Assembly (NCBI GenBank): GCA_018350325.1 | Contig: JAEVLN010000026.1 | Coordinates: forward strand, 838,876 to 902,875 | Length of the DNA stretch: 64,000 bases | Reading direction: 5' to 3' | From: Globodera rostochiensis | Taxonomy: Eukaryota > Nematoda > Chromadorea > Rhabditida > Heteroderidae | Shown: positions 1 to 14,672 of the stretch, one piece after another | Layout of the letters: each line of letters starts with the position of its first letter | How positions within the stretch are numbered: the first letter of the stretch is position 1 | Made by a program: the position numbers and the translations under genes | The notes under the pieces: model-generated | Seen by the model: only the letters and a program-made list of their open reading frames with translations | Told to the model about the DNA's origin: nothing | The model's database searches: none

Positions 1-480
1 GTAAAATACTAACCTGAATCTAATGGATTACCTATTTCCGGAACAAAGACAAATACAAAAAGATTCCTATTACAAAATTGAAAAGATAAATGAAAACAAG
101 GTTTCCTACTTTCGAGAATTATATGATTTTTCAAAAACGCGATTTCCTATTTCCGGAATAAAAGACTAATATGCATTTAAACAAAATTTGCTGAATTATA
201 AGACAAAGACAAAACGGTTTCGTTGATCAGGAATTAGTCAACTATTTCATAATATGATTTCGTATAATCTATGATTTTACCATCTATGGATTTCGAAGAC
301 ACCATATTACCTGAACCATAGCCACATGCTGTATTAATGCCCCATGCTCTAATAGAGCTTCCTATTTCNNCGGAATTAAAAGAATAATATGAAATGAACC
401 GGTTTCCTACTTCCGAAATTAAAAGACAAATANTCGAAACCCAAACCGGTTTCATACTTCTCGACATAATGTACTAATTT
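1..480. repeat. Degenerate outlier copies of the 39-bp satellite
   Basis: Scattered and diverged copies of the TTTCCTATTTCCGGAATTAA motif with irregular spacing and a few N. They are the same family as the large array that starts near 3412, but they have lost the regular period. No gene is supported here. Confidence 0.75.
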
Positions 481-1555
481 TCGGATTTCCCATTTCCTGA
501 TTTTTAAGTTCAACTCGAGCCCTATCCTAATACAGCACCTAACCCTCATTTTTGAATTTCCTGCTTTTTATGGAATGGAAGAATTATAAAAACATTGGAA
601 AATGCAAAAGTAAGCCAAAGTAAAAAATAACAATTTCTACCTTTAAATTTAGGTTTGTGTTTTATGCCATAATCCAAACTTCGACGCTCTCTTCCCCCCT
701 GAAATAGAGTCCCTCCCCCAAATTTTTGAATTTTCTTTTTTACAAAATTGACAATTTAAAAAATTCAGTAAATTCTTGTACACAAAAAATACAAATTCGA
801 AAAAGTTCCAAATTGTCATTCCGGCTCTTTTATAACAAATTTTATAAGCCCCTCCACATTTGGTCTACATTGGAAAAACAGAAATTCGAGCAAAACTGTT
901 TTTCATTGTAATTTTTTGCAACCTTTTTAAATGATTTTGAGATCAAACTTGATTTTTGAAAATAATTTGATATTTTAAAATTGTTTGTGTTCCGGTCTGG
1001 GGTCCGAAATCGGGTAAAATAAATTTCTCTAATAAAAAAGCGTCATTAATCTTTAGTTAATTTAAAATCTCAGACTTTAAGCTGAGTTCTGAATTTTTTT
1101 AAATTCATCCGATTTTGCTGAGCAAAAAATTGGAAATTTTCAAAAAATTGTTTAAGCTGCAATAAATTTCTATTTCTTACAAAGGGTTTCAACTCCTAGA
1201 TAATGAAATTTTGTTATTCATATCAAAATTTCTATTTCTGGAATTACCAGAAAAAAACGAAAAAAAAACCGGATTTTTCCAAAAATGTGCTAAAATTGCA
1301 AATTTTGTTAATATTTTCTGAAAAAAGTGGTTGAAAATTAGAGCCCCATGCTTTAGTAATCCCCATGCTCTAATAGAGCCCCCCTTTTATGGGGGGGATT
1401 AAAAAATAGAGACCCATGGGGCTCTATTACAGGAAATACGGTAAACCGAAATTTTTTAAGGGTGGTAAAATTAGCGTTTTTGTTGCCTTTTTAAAAACTT
1501 GAATCTGCGGGCGCATAACCGAAAAGTACTTGCGATTCTTCAACGCCAATCAATA
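481..1555. other. AT-rich intergenic sequence, no gene seen
   Basis: Low-complexity A/T-rich DNA with short homopolymer runs. Open frames here are short and have no codon bias or family resemblance. Near 1345-1440 there are two short related strings (agagcccc / gagcccccc) that suggest a decayed small repeat, but no complete element can be drawn. Confidence 0.5.
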
Positions 1556-2280
1556 TTTAATTTGTTTTGCACCGTTTCAGTTTCCATTGATCAAAATTTG
1601 TTGATGCAAGTGATCAAAAGGCATTACTGAAAGACTTGATGGAATTGAAAAAACAAACGGCAAATTCTGAACAATAAAAAGCTGATAAAAAAGCACAGAG
1701 TTCAACGATTGATCAAGTGGGGTTTTTGCTTAAATGTATTAACAATTTTCAGATTCTAAAGCTTTATAATTTAGCATTTTCGGGAAAAGATTAAGCAAAA
1801 CGATTGGAATTGAAGGGCATGGAGCAGTTAAAGGAAAAAGTGATTGCAAAGATGGAGGAGCACCAACAAGCAGCAACAGACCATAGACGCGTTGACGAAA
1901 AATTAAATGGTAGACTTTGAATTAAAAAAACCTATTTTTAGCTTTGATGTGCTTCTGCATTAACCATTTTTTTCCCTTAAAAAATTAATTTATTTGCCCG
2001 TTTCAGTTTTCATTGATCAGTTTTCACGACTGCAAACGACGATCAAGACTTGGAACACAAGCAAAAGAATGATCAGGAAGAATTCTTACGCAAATGGTCG
2101 CCGAATTGGGGGATCAGAAACTGTCAAATGCTAACAAATTCGCTGATATAGAAATAGGACAGCAGGAGTATGCTTTGCAGGAAACGGTCGTCAAGATGGA
2201 GATGTATCGGAAAGAACAGCAACAAACATTGGCGACTTGCAGAAGACAGTTGGCGCGTTGAGAAAATTGGTAATTTCGGA
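1556..2280 (+). pseudogene. Remnant of a coiled-coil protein gene (SPRY-family type N-terminus)
   Basis: Several short exon-like blocks follow TTTCAG acceptors (near 1580 and 2007). Translated piecewise they give charged, Gln/Glu/Lys-rich helices. The block near 1820-1910 begins MEQLKEKVIAKMEEHQ. The block near 2010-2260 begins IDQFSRLQTT and, in a second frame, runs through NANKFADIEIGQQEYALQET into a helix ending MEMYRKEQQQ. The reading frame changes several times and stops occur, so the gene is broken. Similar coiled coils precede the SPRY domain in some cyst-nematode SPRY proteins; that link comes from family knowledge and is tentative. A second, inverted copy lies at 3075-3415. Confidence 0.5.
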
Positions 2281-2334
2281 ATAAAGATTTATTCAGAATT
2301 CAAAGAAAATTCGTCTTTATTGAATACAAAAATA

Positions 2335-2890
2335 AATACATAAGGCAAACCGGTTTCCTATTTCCGGAATTAAAATACAAGTCACAAAAACGGTTTCCTA
2401 TTTCCGGAACCAATAGACTACTATGAAAATGAACAGTTTCCTATTAAAAGTCAAATACAAAAAGGGTTTGCTATTTATGGAATTAAAGACAAATAAAAAA
2501 ACTGTATCCAATTTCTGGAATTAAAAGATTAATATAAACCTCGCCGATCAACCGGAATTAAAATACAAATACGAAANATTAAACCGTTTTCTATTTCCGG
2601 AAATCATATATAAATACAAAACGGAATATTATTTTTGGAATTAAAAGTTGAGCATGGAACTAACNCGGTTTTCTGGAATTAAAAGATTAATTCAAAATAA
2701 ATTTGTTTACTATTTCAATTAAATTACAAATAAAAAAACCAAACCGGATTCCTTTTTCCGGAATTAAAAGACAAATTCAAAAAAGAAAAACACTGGATCG
2801 GTTTTCGGTTTCAGGCATTCGAAGACTAATACGAAATTAACCGGACAAATACGAAAACTTATCCGTTTTCCTATTTCAGGAATTAAAAAA
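2335..2890. repeat. Degenerate 39-bp satellite block
   Basis: Imperfect copies of the satellite monomer (CCTATTTCCGGAATTAAAA and variants) with indels and N positions. The block lies between the two inverted coiled-coil remnants and so separates them. Confidence 0.75.
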
Positions 2891-3074
2891 NTAAATTTGT
2901 TTTCAAAAAAGGCGGGTTTTTCTTCGAATTCTGAAAAAAATTTATACCGAAATTACCAATTTCTCTCAACGAGCCAATTGTCTTCTTCAAGTCGCCAATG
3001 TTTAGATACTATTCTTTCCGATACATCTCCATCTTTACGGAATTTTAAGACAAGCATACAACTGCTGTCCTATT

Positions 3075-3415
3075 TCTAGTTCAGAGAATTTGTTAGCATT
3101 TGACAGTTTCTGATCCCCGGATTCGGCGACAATTTCGCGTAAGAATTCTTCCTGATATTCTTTTACTTGTGTTCCAAGTCATTGATCGTCGTTTGCAGTC
3201 GTGAAAACTGATCAATGGAAACTGAAACGGGCAAATAAATTACTAATTTAAAGGAAAAAAATGGTTAATGCAGAAGCACATCAAAACTAAAAATAGGTTT
3301 TTTTAATTCAAAGTCAACAATTTAATTTTCTGTCAACGCGTCTATGGTCTGTTGCTGCTTGTTCTGGTGCTCCTCCATCTTTTTAATCACTTTTTCCTTT
3401 AACTGCTCCATGCCT
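3075..3415 (-). pseudogene. Inverted partial copy of the coiled-coil gene remnant
   Basis: Read on the minus strand this matches the plus-strand remnant at 1810-2170 in reverse order. The exon at 3412-3325 reads MEQLKEKVIKKMEEHQ followed by a Gln-rich helix and a stop. The block at 3230-3080 repeats the IDQFSRLQT segment. The copy has its own substitutions, so it is not a recent assembly duplicate. The 39-bp array begins exactly at the Met codon of this exon, which suggests that the satellite expanded into or next to it. Confidence 0.55.
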
Positions 3416-6400
3416 ATTTCCGGAATTAAAAGACAAATAAACCAAACCGGTTTCCTATTTCCGGAATTAAAAGACAAATACAAAACGGTTTCCTATTTCC
3501 GGAATTAAAAGACAAATACAAAAACGGTTTCCTAGTTTCCGGAATTAAAAGACAAATACAAAAACGGTTTCCTATTTCCGGAATCAAAGACTAATATGAA
3601 ACTAACCGGTTTTCTATTTTCCGGAATTAAAAGACAAATACAAAAAACGGTTTCCTATTTCTGGAATTAAAAGACTAATATGAAAACTAACCGGTTTTCC
3701 GGAATTAAAAGACAAATACGAAAACTAAACCGGTTTCCTATTTCCGGAATTAAATGACAAATACAAAAGCCAAACCGGTTTCCTATTTCCGGAATTAAAA
3801 GACAAATAAACCAAACCGGTTTCCTATTTCCGGAATTAAAAGACTAATATGAAACTAACCGGTTTCCTATTTCCGGAATTAAAAGACAAATACGAAAACC
3901 AAACCGGTTTCCTATTTCCGGAATTAAAAGACAAATACAAAAACGGTTTCCTATTTCCGGAATTAAAAGACAAATACAAAAACGGTTTCCTATTTCCGGA
4001 ATTAAAAGACAAATACAAAAAACGGTTTCCTATTTCCGGAATTAAAAGACAAATACAAAAAACGGTTTCCTATTTCCGGAATCAAAAGACTAATATGAAA
4101 CTAACCGGTTTCCTATTTCCGGAATTAAAAGACAAATACGAAAACCAAACCGGTTCCAATTTCCGGAATTAGAAGACTAATATGAAACAAACGGGTTCTC
4201 CTATTTCCGGAATTAAAAGACAAATACAAAAACGGTTTCCTATTTCCGGAATCAAAAGACAAATACGAAAACCAAACCGGTTTCCTTTTTCCGGAATTAA
4301 ATGACAAATACAAAAGCCAAACCGGTTTCCTATTTCCGGAATTAAAAGACAAATACAAAAACGGTTTCCTATTTCCGGAATCAAAAGACTAATATGAAAC
4401 TAACCGGTTTCCTATTTCCGGAATTAAAAGACAAATACAAAAACGGTTTCCTATTTCCGGAATTAAAAGACAAATACAAAAACGGTTTCCTATTTCTGGA
4501 ATTAAAAGACTAATATGAAACTAACCGGTTTTCCGGAATTAAAAGACAAATACGAAAACTAAACCGGTTTCCTATTTCCGGAATTAAATGACAAATACAA
4601 AAGCCAAACCGGTTTCCTATTTCCGGAATTAAAAGACAAATACAAAAACGGTTTCCTATTTCCGGAATTAAAAGACAAATACAAAAACGGTTTCCTATTT
4701 CTGGAATTAAAAGACTAATATGAAACTAACCGGTTTTCCGGAATTAAAAGACAAATACGAAAACTAAACCGGTTTCCTATTTCCGGAATTAAATGACAAA
4801 TACAAAAGCCAAACCGGTTTCCTATTTCCGGAATTAAAAGACAAATAAACCAAACCGGTTTCCTATTTCCGGAATTAAAAGACTAATATGAAACTAACCG
4901 GTTTCCTATTTCCGGAATTAAAAGACAAATACGAAAACCAAACCGGTTTCCTATTTCCGGAATTAAAAGACAAATACAAAAACGGTTTCCTATTTCCGGA
5001 ATCAAAAGACTAATATGAAACTAACCGGTTTCCTATTTCCGGAATTAAAAGACAAATACAAAAACGGTTTCCTATTTCCGGAATTAAAAGACAAATACAA
5101 AAACGGTTTCCTAGTTTCCGGAATTAAAAGACAATTCAAAAACGGTTTCCTATTTCCGGAATCAAAAGACTAATATGAAACTAACCGGTTTCCTATTTCC
5201 GGAATTAAAAGACAAATACAAAAACGGTTTCCTATTTCTGGAATTAAAAGACTAAATTAAAAGACAAATACGAAAACTAAACCGATTTCCTATTTCCGGA
5301 ATTAAATGACAAATACAAAAGCCAAACCGGTTTCCTATTTCCGGAATTAAAAGACAAATAAACCAAACCGGTTTCCTATTTCCGGAATTAAAAGACTAAT
5401 ATGAAACTAACCGGTTTCCTATTTCCGGAATTAAAAGACAAATACGAAAACCAAACCGGTTTCCTATTTCCGGAATTAAAAGACAAATACAAAAACGGTT
5501 TCCTATTTCCGGAATTAAAAGACAAATACAAAAACGGTTTCCTATTTCCGGAATTAAAAGACAAATACAAAAACGGTTTCCTATTTCCGGAATTAAAAGA
5601 CAAATACAAAAACGGTTTCCTATTTCCGGAATCAAAAGACTAATATGAAACTAACCGGTTTCCTATTTCCGGAATTAAAAGATAAATACGAAAACCAAAC
5701 CGGTTCCAATTTCCGGAATTAGAAGACTAATATGAAACAAACGGGTTCTCCTATTTCCGGAATTAAAAGACAAATACAAAAACGGTTTCCTATTTCCGGA
5801 ATCAAAAGACAAATACGAAAACCAAACCGGTTTCCTTTTTCCGGAATTAAATGACAAATACAAAAGCCAAACCGGTTTCCTATTTCCGGAATTAAAAGAC
5901 AAATACAAAAACGGTTTCCTATTTCCGGAATTAAATGACAAATACAAAAACGGTTTCCTATTTCTGGAATTAAAAGACTAATATGAAACTAACCGGTTTT
6001 CCGGAATCAAAAGACTAATATGAAACTAACCGGTTTCCTATTTCCGGAATTAAAAGACAAATACAAAAACGGTTTCCTATTTCTGGAATTAAAAGACTAA
6101 ATTAAAAGACAAATACGAAAACTAAACCGATTTCCTATTTCCGGAATTAAATGACAAATACAAAAGCCAAACCGGTTTCCTATTTCCGGAATTAAAAGAC
6201 AAATAAACCAAACCGGTTTCCTATTTCCGGAATTAAAAGACTAATATGAAACTAACCGGTTTCCTATTTCCGGAATTAAAAGACAAATACGAAAACCAAA
6301 CCGGTTTCCTATTTCCGGAATTAAAAGACAAATACAAAAACGGTTTCCTATTTCCGGAATTAAAAGACAAATACAAAAACGGTTTCCTATTTCCGGAATT

Positions 6401-9400
6401 AAAAGACAAATACAAAAACGGTTTCCTATTTCCGGAATTAAAAGACAAATACAAAAACGGTTTCCTATTTCCGGAATCAAAAGACTAATATGAAACTAAC
6501 CGGTTTCCTATTTCCGGAATTAAAAGATAAATACGAAAACCAAACCGGTTCCAATTTCCGGAATTAGAAGACTAATATGAAACAAACGGGTTCTCCTATT
6601 TCCGGAATTAAAAGACAAATACAAAAACGGTTTCCTATTTCCGGAATCAAAAGACAAATACGAAAACCAAACCGGTTTCCTTTTTCCGGAATTAAATGAC
6701 AAATACAAAAGCCAAACCGGTTTCCTATTTCCGGAATTAAAAGACAAATACAAAAACGGTTTCCTATTTCCGGAATCAAAAGACTAATATGAAACTAACC
6801 GGTTTCCTATTTCCGGAATTAAAAGACAAATACGAAAACCAAACCGGTTCCAATTTCCGGAATTAGAAGACTAATATGAAACAAACGGGGTCTCCTATTT
6901 CCGGAATTAAAAGACAAATACAAAAACGGTTTCCTATTTCCGGAATCAAAAGACAAATACGAAAACCAAACCGATTTCCTTTTTCCGGAATTAAATGACA
7001 AATACAAAAGCCAAACCGGTTTCCTATTTCCGGAATTAAAAGACAAATACAAAAACGGTTTCCTATTTCCGGAATCAAAAGACTAATATGAAACTAACCG
7101 GTTTCCTATTTCTGGAATTAAAAGACTAATATGAAACTAACCGGTTTTCCGGAATTAAAAGACAAATACGAAAACTAAACCGGTTTCCTATTTCCGGAAT
7201 TAAATGACAAATACAAAAGCCAAACCGGTTTCCTATTTCCGGAAAGACAAATAAACCAAACCGGTTTCCTATTTCCGGAATTAAAAGACTAATATGAAAC
7301 TAACCGGTTTCCTATTTCCGGAATTAAAAGACAAATACGAAAACCAAACCGGTTTCCTATTTCCGGAATTAAAAGACAAATACAAAAACGGTTTCCTATT
7401 TCCGGAATTAAAAGACAAATACAAAAACGGTTTCCTATTTCCGGAATTAAAAGACAAATACAAAAACGGTTTCCTATTTCCGGAATCAAAAGACTAATAT
7501 GAAACTAACCGGTTTCCTATTTCCGGAATTAAAAGACAAATACGAAAACCAAACCGGTTCCAATTTCCGGAATTAGAAGACTAATATGAAACAAACGGGT
7601 TCTCCTATTTCCGGAATTAAAAGACAAATACAAAAACGGTTTCATATTTCCGGAATCAAAAGACAAATACGAAAACCAAACCGGTTTCCTTTTTCCGGAA
7701 TTAAATGACAAATACAAAAGCCAAACCGGTTTCCTATTTCCGGAATTAAAAGACAAATACAAAAACGGTTTCCTATTTCCGGAATCAAAAGACTAATATG
7801 AAACTAACCGGTTTCCTATTTCCGGAATTAAAAGACAAATACAAAAACGGTTTCCTATTTCCGGAATTAAAAGACAAATACAAAAACGGTTTCCTATTTC
7901 TGGAATTAAAAGACTAATATGAAACTAACCGGTTTTCCGGAATTAAAAGACAAATACGAAAACTAAACCGGTTTCCTATTTCCGGAATTAAAAGACAAAT
8001 ACAAAAACGGTTTCCTATTTCTGGAATTAAAAGACTAATATGAAACTAACCGGTTTTCCGGAATTAAAAGACAAATACGAAAACTAAACCGGTTTCCTAT
8101 TTCCGGAATTAAATGACAAATACAAAAGCCAAACCGGTTTCCTATTTCCGGAATTAAAAGACAAATACAAAAACGGTTTCCTATTTCCGGAATTAAAAGA
8201 CAAATACAAAAACGGTTTCCTATTTCTGGAATTAAAAGACTAATATGAAACTAACCGGTTTTCCGGAATTAAAAGACAAATACGAAAACTAAACCGGTTT
8301 CCTATTTCCGGAATTAAATGACAAATACAAAAGCCAAACCGGTTTCCTATTTCCGGAATTAAAAGACAAATAAACCAAACCGGTTTCCTATTTCCGGAAT
8401 TAAAAGACTAATATGAAACTAACCGGTTTCCTATTTCCGGAATTAAAAGACAAATACGAAAACCAAACCGGTTTCCTATTTCCGGAATTAAAAGACAAAT
8501 ACAAAAACGGTTTCCTATTTCCGGAATCAAAAGACTAATATGAAACTAACCGGTTTTTCCGGAATTAAAAGACAAATACAAAAACGGTTTCCTATTTCCG
8601 GAATTAAAAGACAAATACAAAAACGGTTTCCTAGTTTCCGGAATTAAAAGACAAATACAAAAACGGTTTCCTATTTCCGGAATCAAAAGACTAATATGAA
8701 ACTAACCGGTTTCCTATTTCCGGAATTAAAGACAAATACAAAAACGGTTTCCTATTTCTGGAATTAAAAGACTAATATGAAACTAACCGGTTTTCCGGAA
8801 TTAAAAGACAAATACGAAAACTAAACCGGTTTCCTATTTCCGGAATTAAATGACAAATACAAAAGCCAAACCGGTTTCCTATTTCCGGAATTAAAAGACA
8901 AATAAACCAAACCGGTTTCCTATTTCCGGAATTAAAAGACTAATATGAAACTAACCGGTTTCCTATTTCCGGAATTAAAAGACAAATACGAAAACCAAAC
9001 CGGTTTCCTATTTCCGGAATTAAAAGACAAATACAAAAACGGTTTCCTATTTCCGGAATTAAAAGACAAATACAAAAACGGTTTCCTATTTCCGGAATTA
9101 AAAGACAAATACAAAAACGGTTTCCTATTTCTGGAATTAAAAGACTAATATGAAACTAACCGGTTTTCCGGAATTAAAAGACAAATACGAAAACTAAACC
9201 GGTTTCCTATTTCCGGAATTAAAAGACAAATACAAAAACGGTTTCCTATTTCTGGAATTAAAAGACTAATATGAAACTAACCGGTTTTCCGGAATTAAAA
9301 GACAAATACGAAAACTAAACCGGTTTCCTATTTCCGGAATTAAATGACAAATACAAAAGCCAAACCGGTTTCCTATTTCCGGAATTAAAAGACAAATACA

Positions 9401-12400
9401 AAAACGGTTTCCTATTTCCGGAATTAAAAGACAAATACAAAAACGGTTTCCTATTTCTGGAATTAAAAGACTAATATGAAACTAACCGGTTTTCCGGAAT
9501 TAAAAGACAAATACGAAAACTAAACCGGTTTCCTATTTCCGGAATTAAATGACAAATACAAAAGCCAAACCGGTTTCCTATTTCCGGAATTAAAAGACAA
9601 ATAAACCAAACCGGTTTCCTATTTCCGGAATTAAAAGACTAATATGAAACTAACCGGTTTCCTATTTCCGGAATTAAAAGACAAATACGAAAACTAAACC
9701 GGTTTCCTATTTCCGGAATTAAATGACAAATACAAAAGCCAAACCGGTTTCCTATTTCCGGAATTAAAAGACAAATACAAAAACGGTTTCCTATTTCCGG
9801 AATTAAAAGACAAATACAAAAACGGTTTCCTATTTCTGGAATTAAAAGACTAATATGAAACTAACCGGTTTTCCGGAATTAAAAGACAAATACGAAAACT
9901 AAACCGGTTTCCTATTTCCGGAATTAAATGACAAATACAAAAGCCAAACCGGTTTCCTATTTCCGGAATTAAAAGACAAATAAACCAAACCGGTTTCCTA
10001 TTTCCGGAATTAAAAGACTAATATGAAACTAACCGGTTTCCTATTTCCGGAATTAAAAGACAAATACAAAAAAGGTTTCCTATTTCCGGAATCAAAAGAC
10101 TAATATGAAACTAACCGGTTTCCTATTTCCGGAATTAAAAGACAAATACAAAAACGGTTTCCTATTTCCGGAATTAAAAGACAAATACAAAAACGGTTTC
10201 CTAGTTTCCGGAATTAAAAGACAAATACAAAAACGGTTTCCTATTTCCGGAATCAAAAGACTAATATGAAACTAACCGGTTTCCTATTTCCGGAATTAAA
10301 AGACAAATACAAAAACGGTTTCCTATTTCCGGAATCAAAAGACAAATACGAAAACCAAACCGGTTTCCTTTTTCCGGAATTAAATGACAAATACAAAAGC
10401 CAAACCGGTTTCCTATTTCCGGAATTAAAAGACAAATACAAAAACGGTTTCCTATTTCCGGAATCAAAAGACTAATATGAAACTAACCGGTTTCCTATTT
10501 CCGGAATTAAAAGACAAATACAAAAACGGTTTCCTATTTCCGGAATTAAAAGACAAATACAAAAACGGTTTCCTATTTCTGGAATTAAAAGACTAATATG
10601 AAACTAACCGGTTTTCCGGAATTAAAAGACAAATACGAAAACTAAACCGGTTTCCTATTTCCGGAATTAAATGACAAATACAAAAGCCAAACCGGTTTCC
10701 TATTTCCGGAATTAAAAGACAAATACAAAAACGGTTTCCTATTTCCGGAATTAAAAGACAAATACAAAAACGGTTTCCTATTTCTGGAATTAAAAGACTA
10801 ATATGAAACTAACCGGTTTTCCGGAATTAAAAGACAAATACGAAAACTAAACCGGTTTCCTATTTCCGGAATTAAATGACAAATACAAAAGCCAAACCGG
10901 TTTCCTATTTCCGGAATTAAAAGACAAATAAACCAAACCGGTTTCCTATTTCCGGAATTAAAAGACTAATATGAAACTAACCGGTTTCCTATTTCCGGAA
11001 TTAAAAGACAAATACGAAAACCAAACCGGTTTCCTATTTCCGGAATTAAAAGACAAATACAAAAACGGTTTCCTATTTCCGGAATCAAAAGACTAATATG
11101 AAACTAACCGGTTTCCTATTTCCGGAATTAAAAGACAAATACAAAAACGGTTTCCTATTTCCGGAATTAAAAGACAAATACAAAAACGGTTTCCTAGTTT
11201 CCGGAATTAAAAGACAAATACAAAAACGGTTTCCTATTTCCGGAATCAAAAGACTAATATGAAACTAACCGGTTTCCTATTTCCGGAATTAAAAGACAAA
11301 TACAAAAACGGTTTCCTATTTCTGGAATTAAAAGACTAATATGAAACTAACCGGTTTTCCGGAATTAAAAGACAAATACGAAAACTAAACCGGTTTCCTA
11401 TTTCCGGAATTAAATGACAAATACAAAAGCCAAACCGGTTTCCTATTTCCGGAATTAAAAGACAAATAAACCAAACCGGTTTCCTATTTCCGGAATTAAA
11501 AGACTAATATGAAACTAACCGGTTTCCTATTTCCGGAATTAAAAGACAAATACGAAAACCAAACCGGTTTCCTATTTCCGGAATTAAAAGACAAATACAA
11601 AAACGGTTTCCTATTTCCGGAATTAAAAGACAAATACAAAAACGGTTTCCTATTTCCGGAATTAAAAGACAAATACAAAAACGGTTTCCTATTTCCGGAA
11701 TTAAAAGACAAATACAAAAACGGTTTCCTATTTCCGGAATCAAAAGACTAATATGAAACTAACCGGTTTCCTATTTCCGGAATTAAAAGACAAATACGAA
11801 AACCAAACCGGTTCCAATTTCCGGAATTAGAAGACTAATATGAAACAAACGGGTTCTCCTATTTCCGGAATTAAAAGACAAATACAAAAACGGTTTCCTA
11901 TTTCCGGAATCAAAAGACAAATACGAAAACCAAACCGGTTTCCTTTTTCCGGAATTAAATGACAAATACAAAAGCCAAACCGGTTTCCTATTTCCGGAAT
12001 TAAAAGACAAATACAAAAACGGTTTCCTATTTCCGGAATCAAAAGACTAATATGAAACTAACCGGTTTCCTATTTCCGGAATTAAAAGACAAATACAAAA
12101 ACGGTTTCCTATTTCCGGAATTAAAAGACAAATACAAAAACGGTTTCCTATTTCCGGAATCAAAAGACTAATATGAAACTAACCGGTTTTCCGGAATTAA
12201 AAGACAAATACGAAAACTAAACCGGTTTCCTATTTCCGGAATTAAAAGACAAATACAAAAACGGTTTCCTATTTCTGGAATTAAAAGACTAATATGAAAC
12301 TAACCGGTTTTCCGGAATTAAAAGACAAATACGAAAACTAAACCGGTTTCCTATTTCCGGAATTAAATGACAAATACAAAAGCCAAACCGGTTTCCTATT

Positions 12401-14672
12401 TCCGGAATTAAAAGACAAATACAAAAACGGTTTCCTATTTCCGGAATCAAAAGACAAATACGAAAACTAAACCGGTTTCCTATTTCCGGAATTAAATGAC
12501 AAATACAAAAGCCAAACCGGTTTCCTATTTCCGGAATTAAAAGACAAATACAAAAACGGTTTCCTATTTCCGGAATCAAAAGACTAATATGAAACTAACC
12601 GGTTTTCCGGAATTAAAAGACAAATACGAAAACTAAACCGGTTTCCTATTTCCGGAATTAAAAGACAAATACAAAAACGGTTTCCTATTTCTGGAATTAA
12701 AAGACTAATATGAAACTAACCGGTTTTCCGGAATTAAAAGACAAATACGAAAACTAAACCGGTTTCCTATTTCCGGAATTAAAAGACAAATACAAAAACG
12801 GTTTCCTATTTCCGGAATTAAAAGACAAATACAAAAACGGTTTCCTATTTCCGGAATTAAAAGACAAATACAAAAACGGTTTCCTATTTCCGGAATTAAA
12901 AGACAAATACAAAAACGGTTTCCTATTTCCGGAATCAAAAGACTAATATGAAACTAACCGGTTTCCTATTTCCGGAATTAAAAGACAAATACGAAAACCA
13001 AACCGGTTCCAATTTCCGGAATTAGAAGACTAATATGAAACAAACGGGTTCTCCTATTTCCGGAATTAAAAGACAAATACAAAAACGGTTTCCTATTTCC
13101 GGAATCAAAAGACAAATACGAAAACCAAACCGGTTTCCTTTTTCCGGAATTAAATGACAAATACAAAAGCCAAACCGGTTTCCTATTTCCGGAATTAAAA
13201 GACAAATACAAAAACGGTTTCCTATTTCCGGAATCAAAAGACTAATATGAAACTAACCGGTTTTCCGGAATTAAAAGACAAATACGAAAACTAAACCGGT
13301 TTCCTATTTCCGGAATTAAAAGACAAATACAAAAACGGTTTCCTATTTCTGGAATTAAAAGACTAATATGAAACTAACCGGTTTTCCGGAATTAAAAGAC
13401 AAATACGAAAACTAAACCGGTTTCCTATTTCCGGAATTAAATGACAAATACAAAAGCCAAACCGGTTTCCTATTTCCGGAATTAAAAGACAAATACAAAA
13501 ACGGTTTCCTATTTCCGGAATTAAAAGACAAATACAAAAACGGTTTCCTATTTCTGGAATTAAAAGACTAATATGAAACTAACCGGTTTTCCGGAATTAA
13601 AAGACAAATACGAAAACTAAACCGGTTTCCTATTTCCGGAATTAAATGACAAATACAAAAGCCAAACCGGTTTCCTATTTCCGGAATTAAAAAGACAAAT
13701 AAACCAAACCGGTTTCCTATTTCCGGAATTAAAAGACTAATATGAAACTAACCGGTTTCCTATTTCCGGAATTAAAAGACAAATACGAAAACCAAACCGG
13801 TTTCCTATTTCCGGAATTAAAAGACAAATACAAAAACGGTTTCCTATTTCCGGAATCAAAAGACTAATATGAAACTAACCGGTTTCCTATTTCCGGAATT
13901 AAAAGACAAATACAAAAACGGTTTCCTATTTCCGGAATTAAAAGACAAATACAAAAACGGTTTCCTATTTCTGGAATTAAAAGACTAATATGAAACTAAC
14001 CGGTTTTCCGGAATTAAAAGACAAATACGAAAACTAAACCGGTTTCCTATTTCCGGAATTAAATGACAAATACAAAAGCCAAACCGGTTTCCTATTTCCG
14101 GAATTAAAAGACAAATAAACCAAACCGGTTTCCTATTTCCGGAATTAAAAGACTAATATGAAACTAACCGGTTTCCTATTTCCGGAATTAAAAGACAAAT
14201 ACGAAAACCAAACCGGTTTCCTATTTCCGGAATTAAAAGACAAATACAAAAACGGTTTCCTATTTCCGGAATCAAAAGACTAATATGAAACTAACCGGTT
14301 TCCTATTTCCGGAATTAAAAGACAAATACAAAAACGGTTTCCTATTTCCGGAATTAAAAGACAAATACAAAAACGGTTTCCTATTTCCGGAATTAAAAGA
14401 CAAATACAAAAACGGTTTCCTATTTCCGGAATCAAAAGACTAATATGAAACTAACCGGTTTCCTATTTCCGGAATTAAAAGACAAATACAAAAACGGTTT
14501 CCTATTTCCGGAATTAAAAGACAAATACAAAAACGGTTTCCTATTTCTGGAATTAAAAGACTAATATGAAACTAACCGGTTTTCCGGAATTAAAAGACAA
14601 ATACGAAAACTAAACCGGTTTCCTATTTCCGGAATTAAATGACAAATACAAAAACCAAACCGGTTTCCTATC
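3412..14672. repeat. Large 39-bp satellite array with higher-order structure
   Basis: About 11.3 kb of head-to-tail monomers. The commonest is 39 bp; it starts TTTCCTATTTCCGGAATTAA and ends AAGACAAATACAAAAACGG. Variants replace the end with ..ACTAATATGAAACTAACCGG, ..TACGAAAACCAAACCGG, ..TACAAAAGCCAAACCGG or ..ATAAACCAAACCGG. These variants recur in fixed order and make higher-order blocks: the stretch at 5388-5947 reappears 845 bp later at 6233-6779. Because 39 is a multiple of three, one plus frame (FLFPELKDKYKNG) and two minus frames stay open for long runs; these are not genes. Each unit carries the palindrome TTCCGGAA, and many also carry AACCGGTT. Confidence 0.97.

Noticed and set aside
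3836..13237. Dozens of repeated open frames of 60-107 codons encoding FLFPELKDKYKN-type or YLSFNSGNRKPF-type repeats
   Set aside because: They arise because the satellite unit is 39 bp, a multiple of three. All frames on both strands are similarly open, and there is no start context, splice pattern or outside similarity.
3412..14672. Array resembling a CRISPR locus (short repeats at regular spacing)
   Set aside because: The host is eukaryotic, there are no unique spacers, and the whole unit is repeated.
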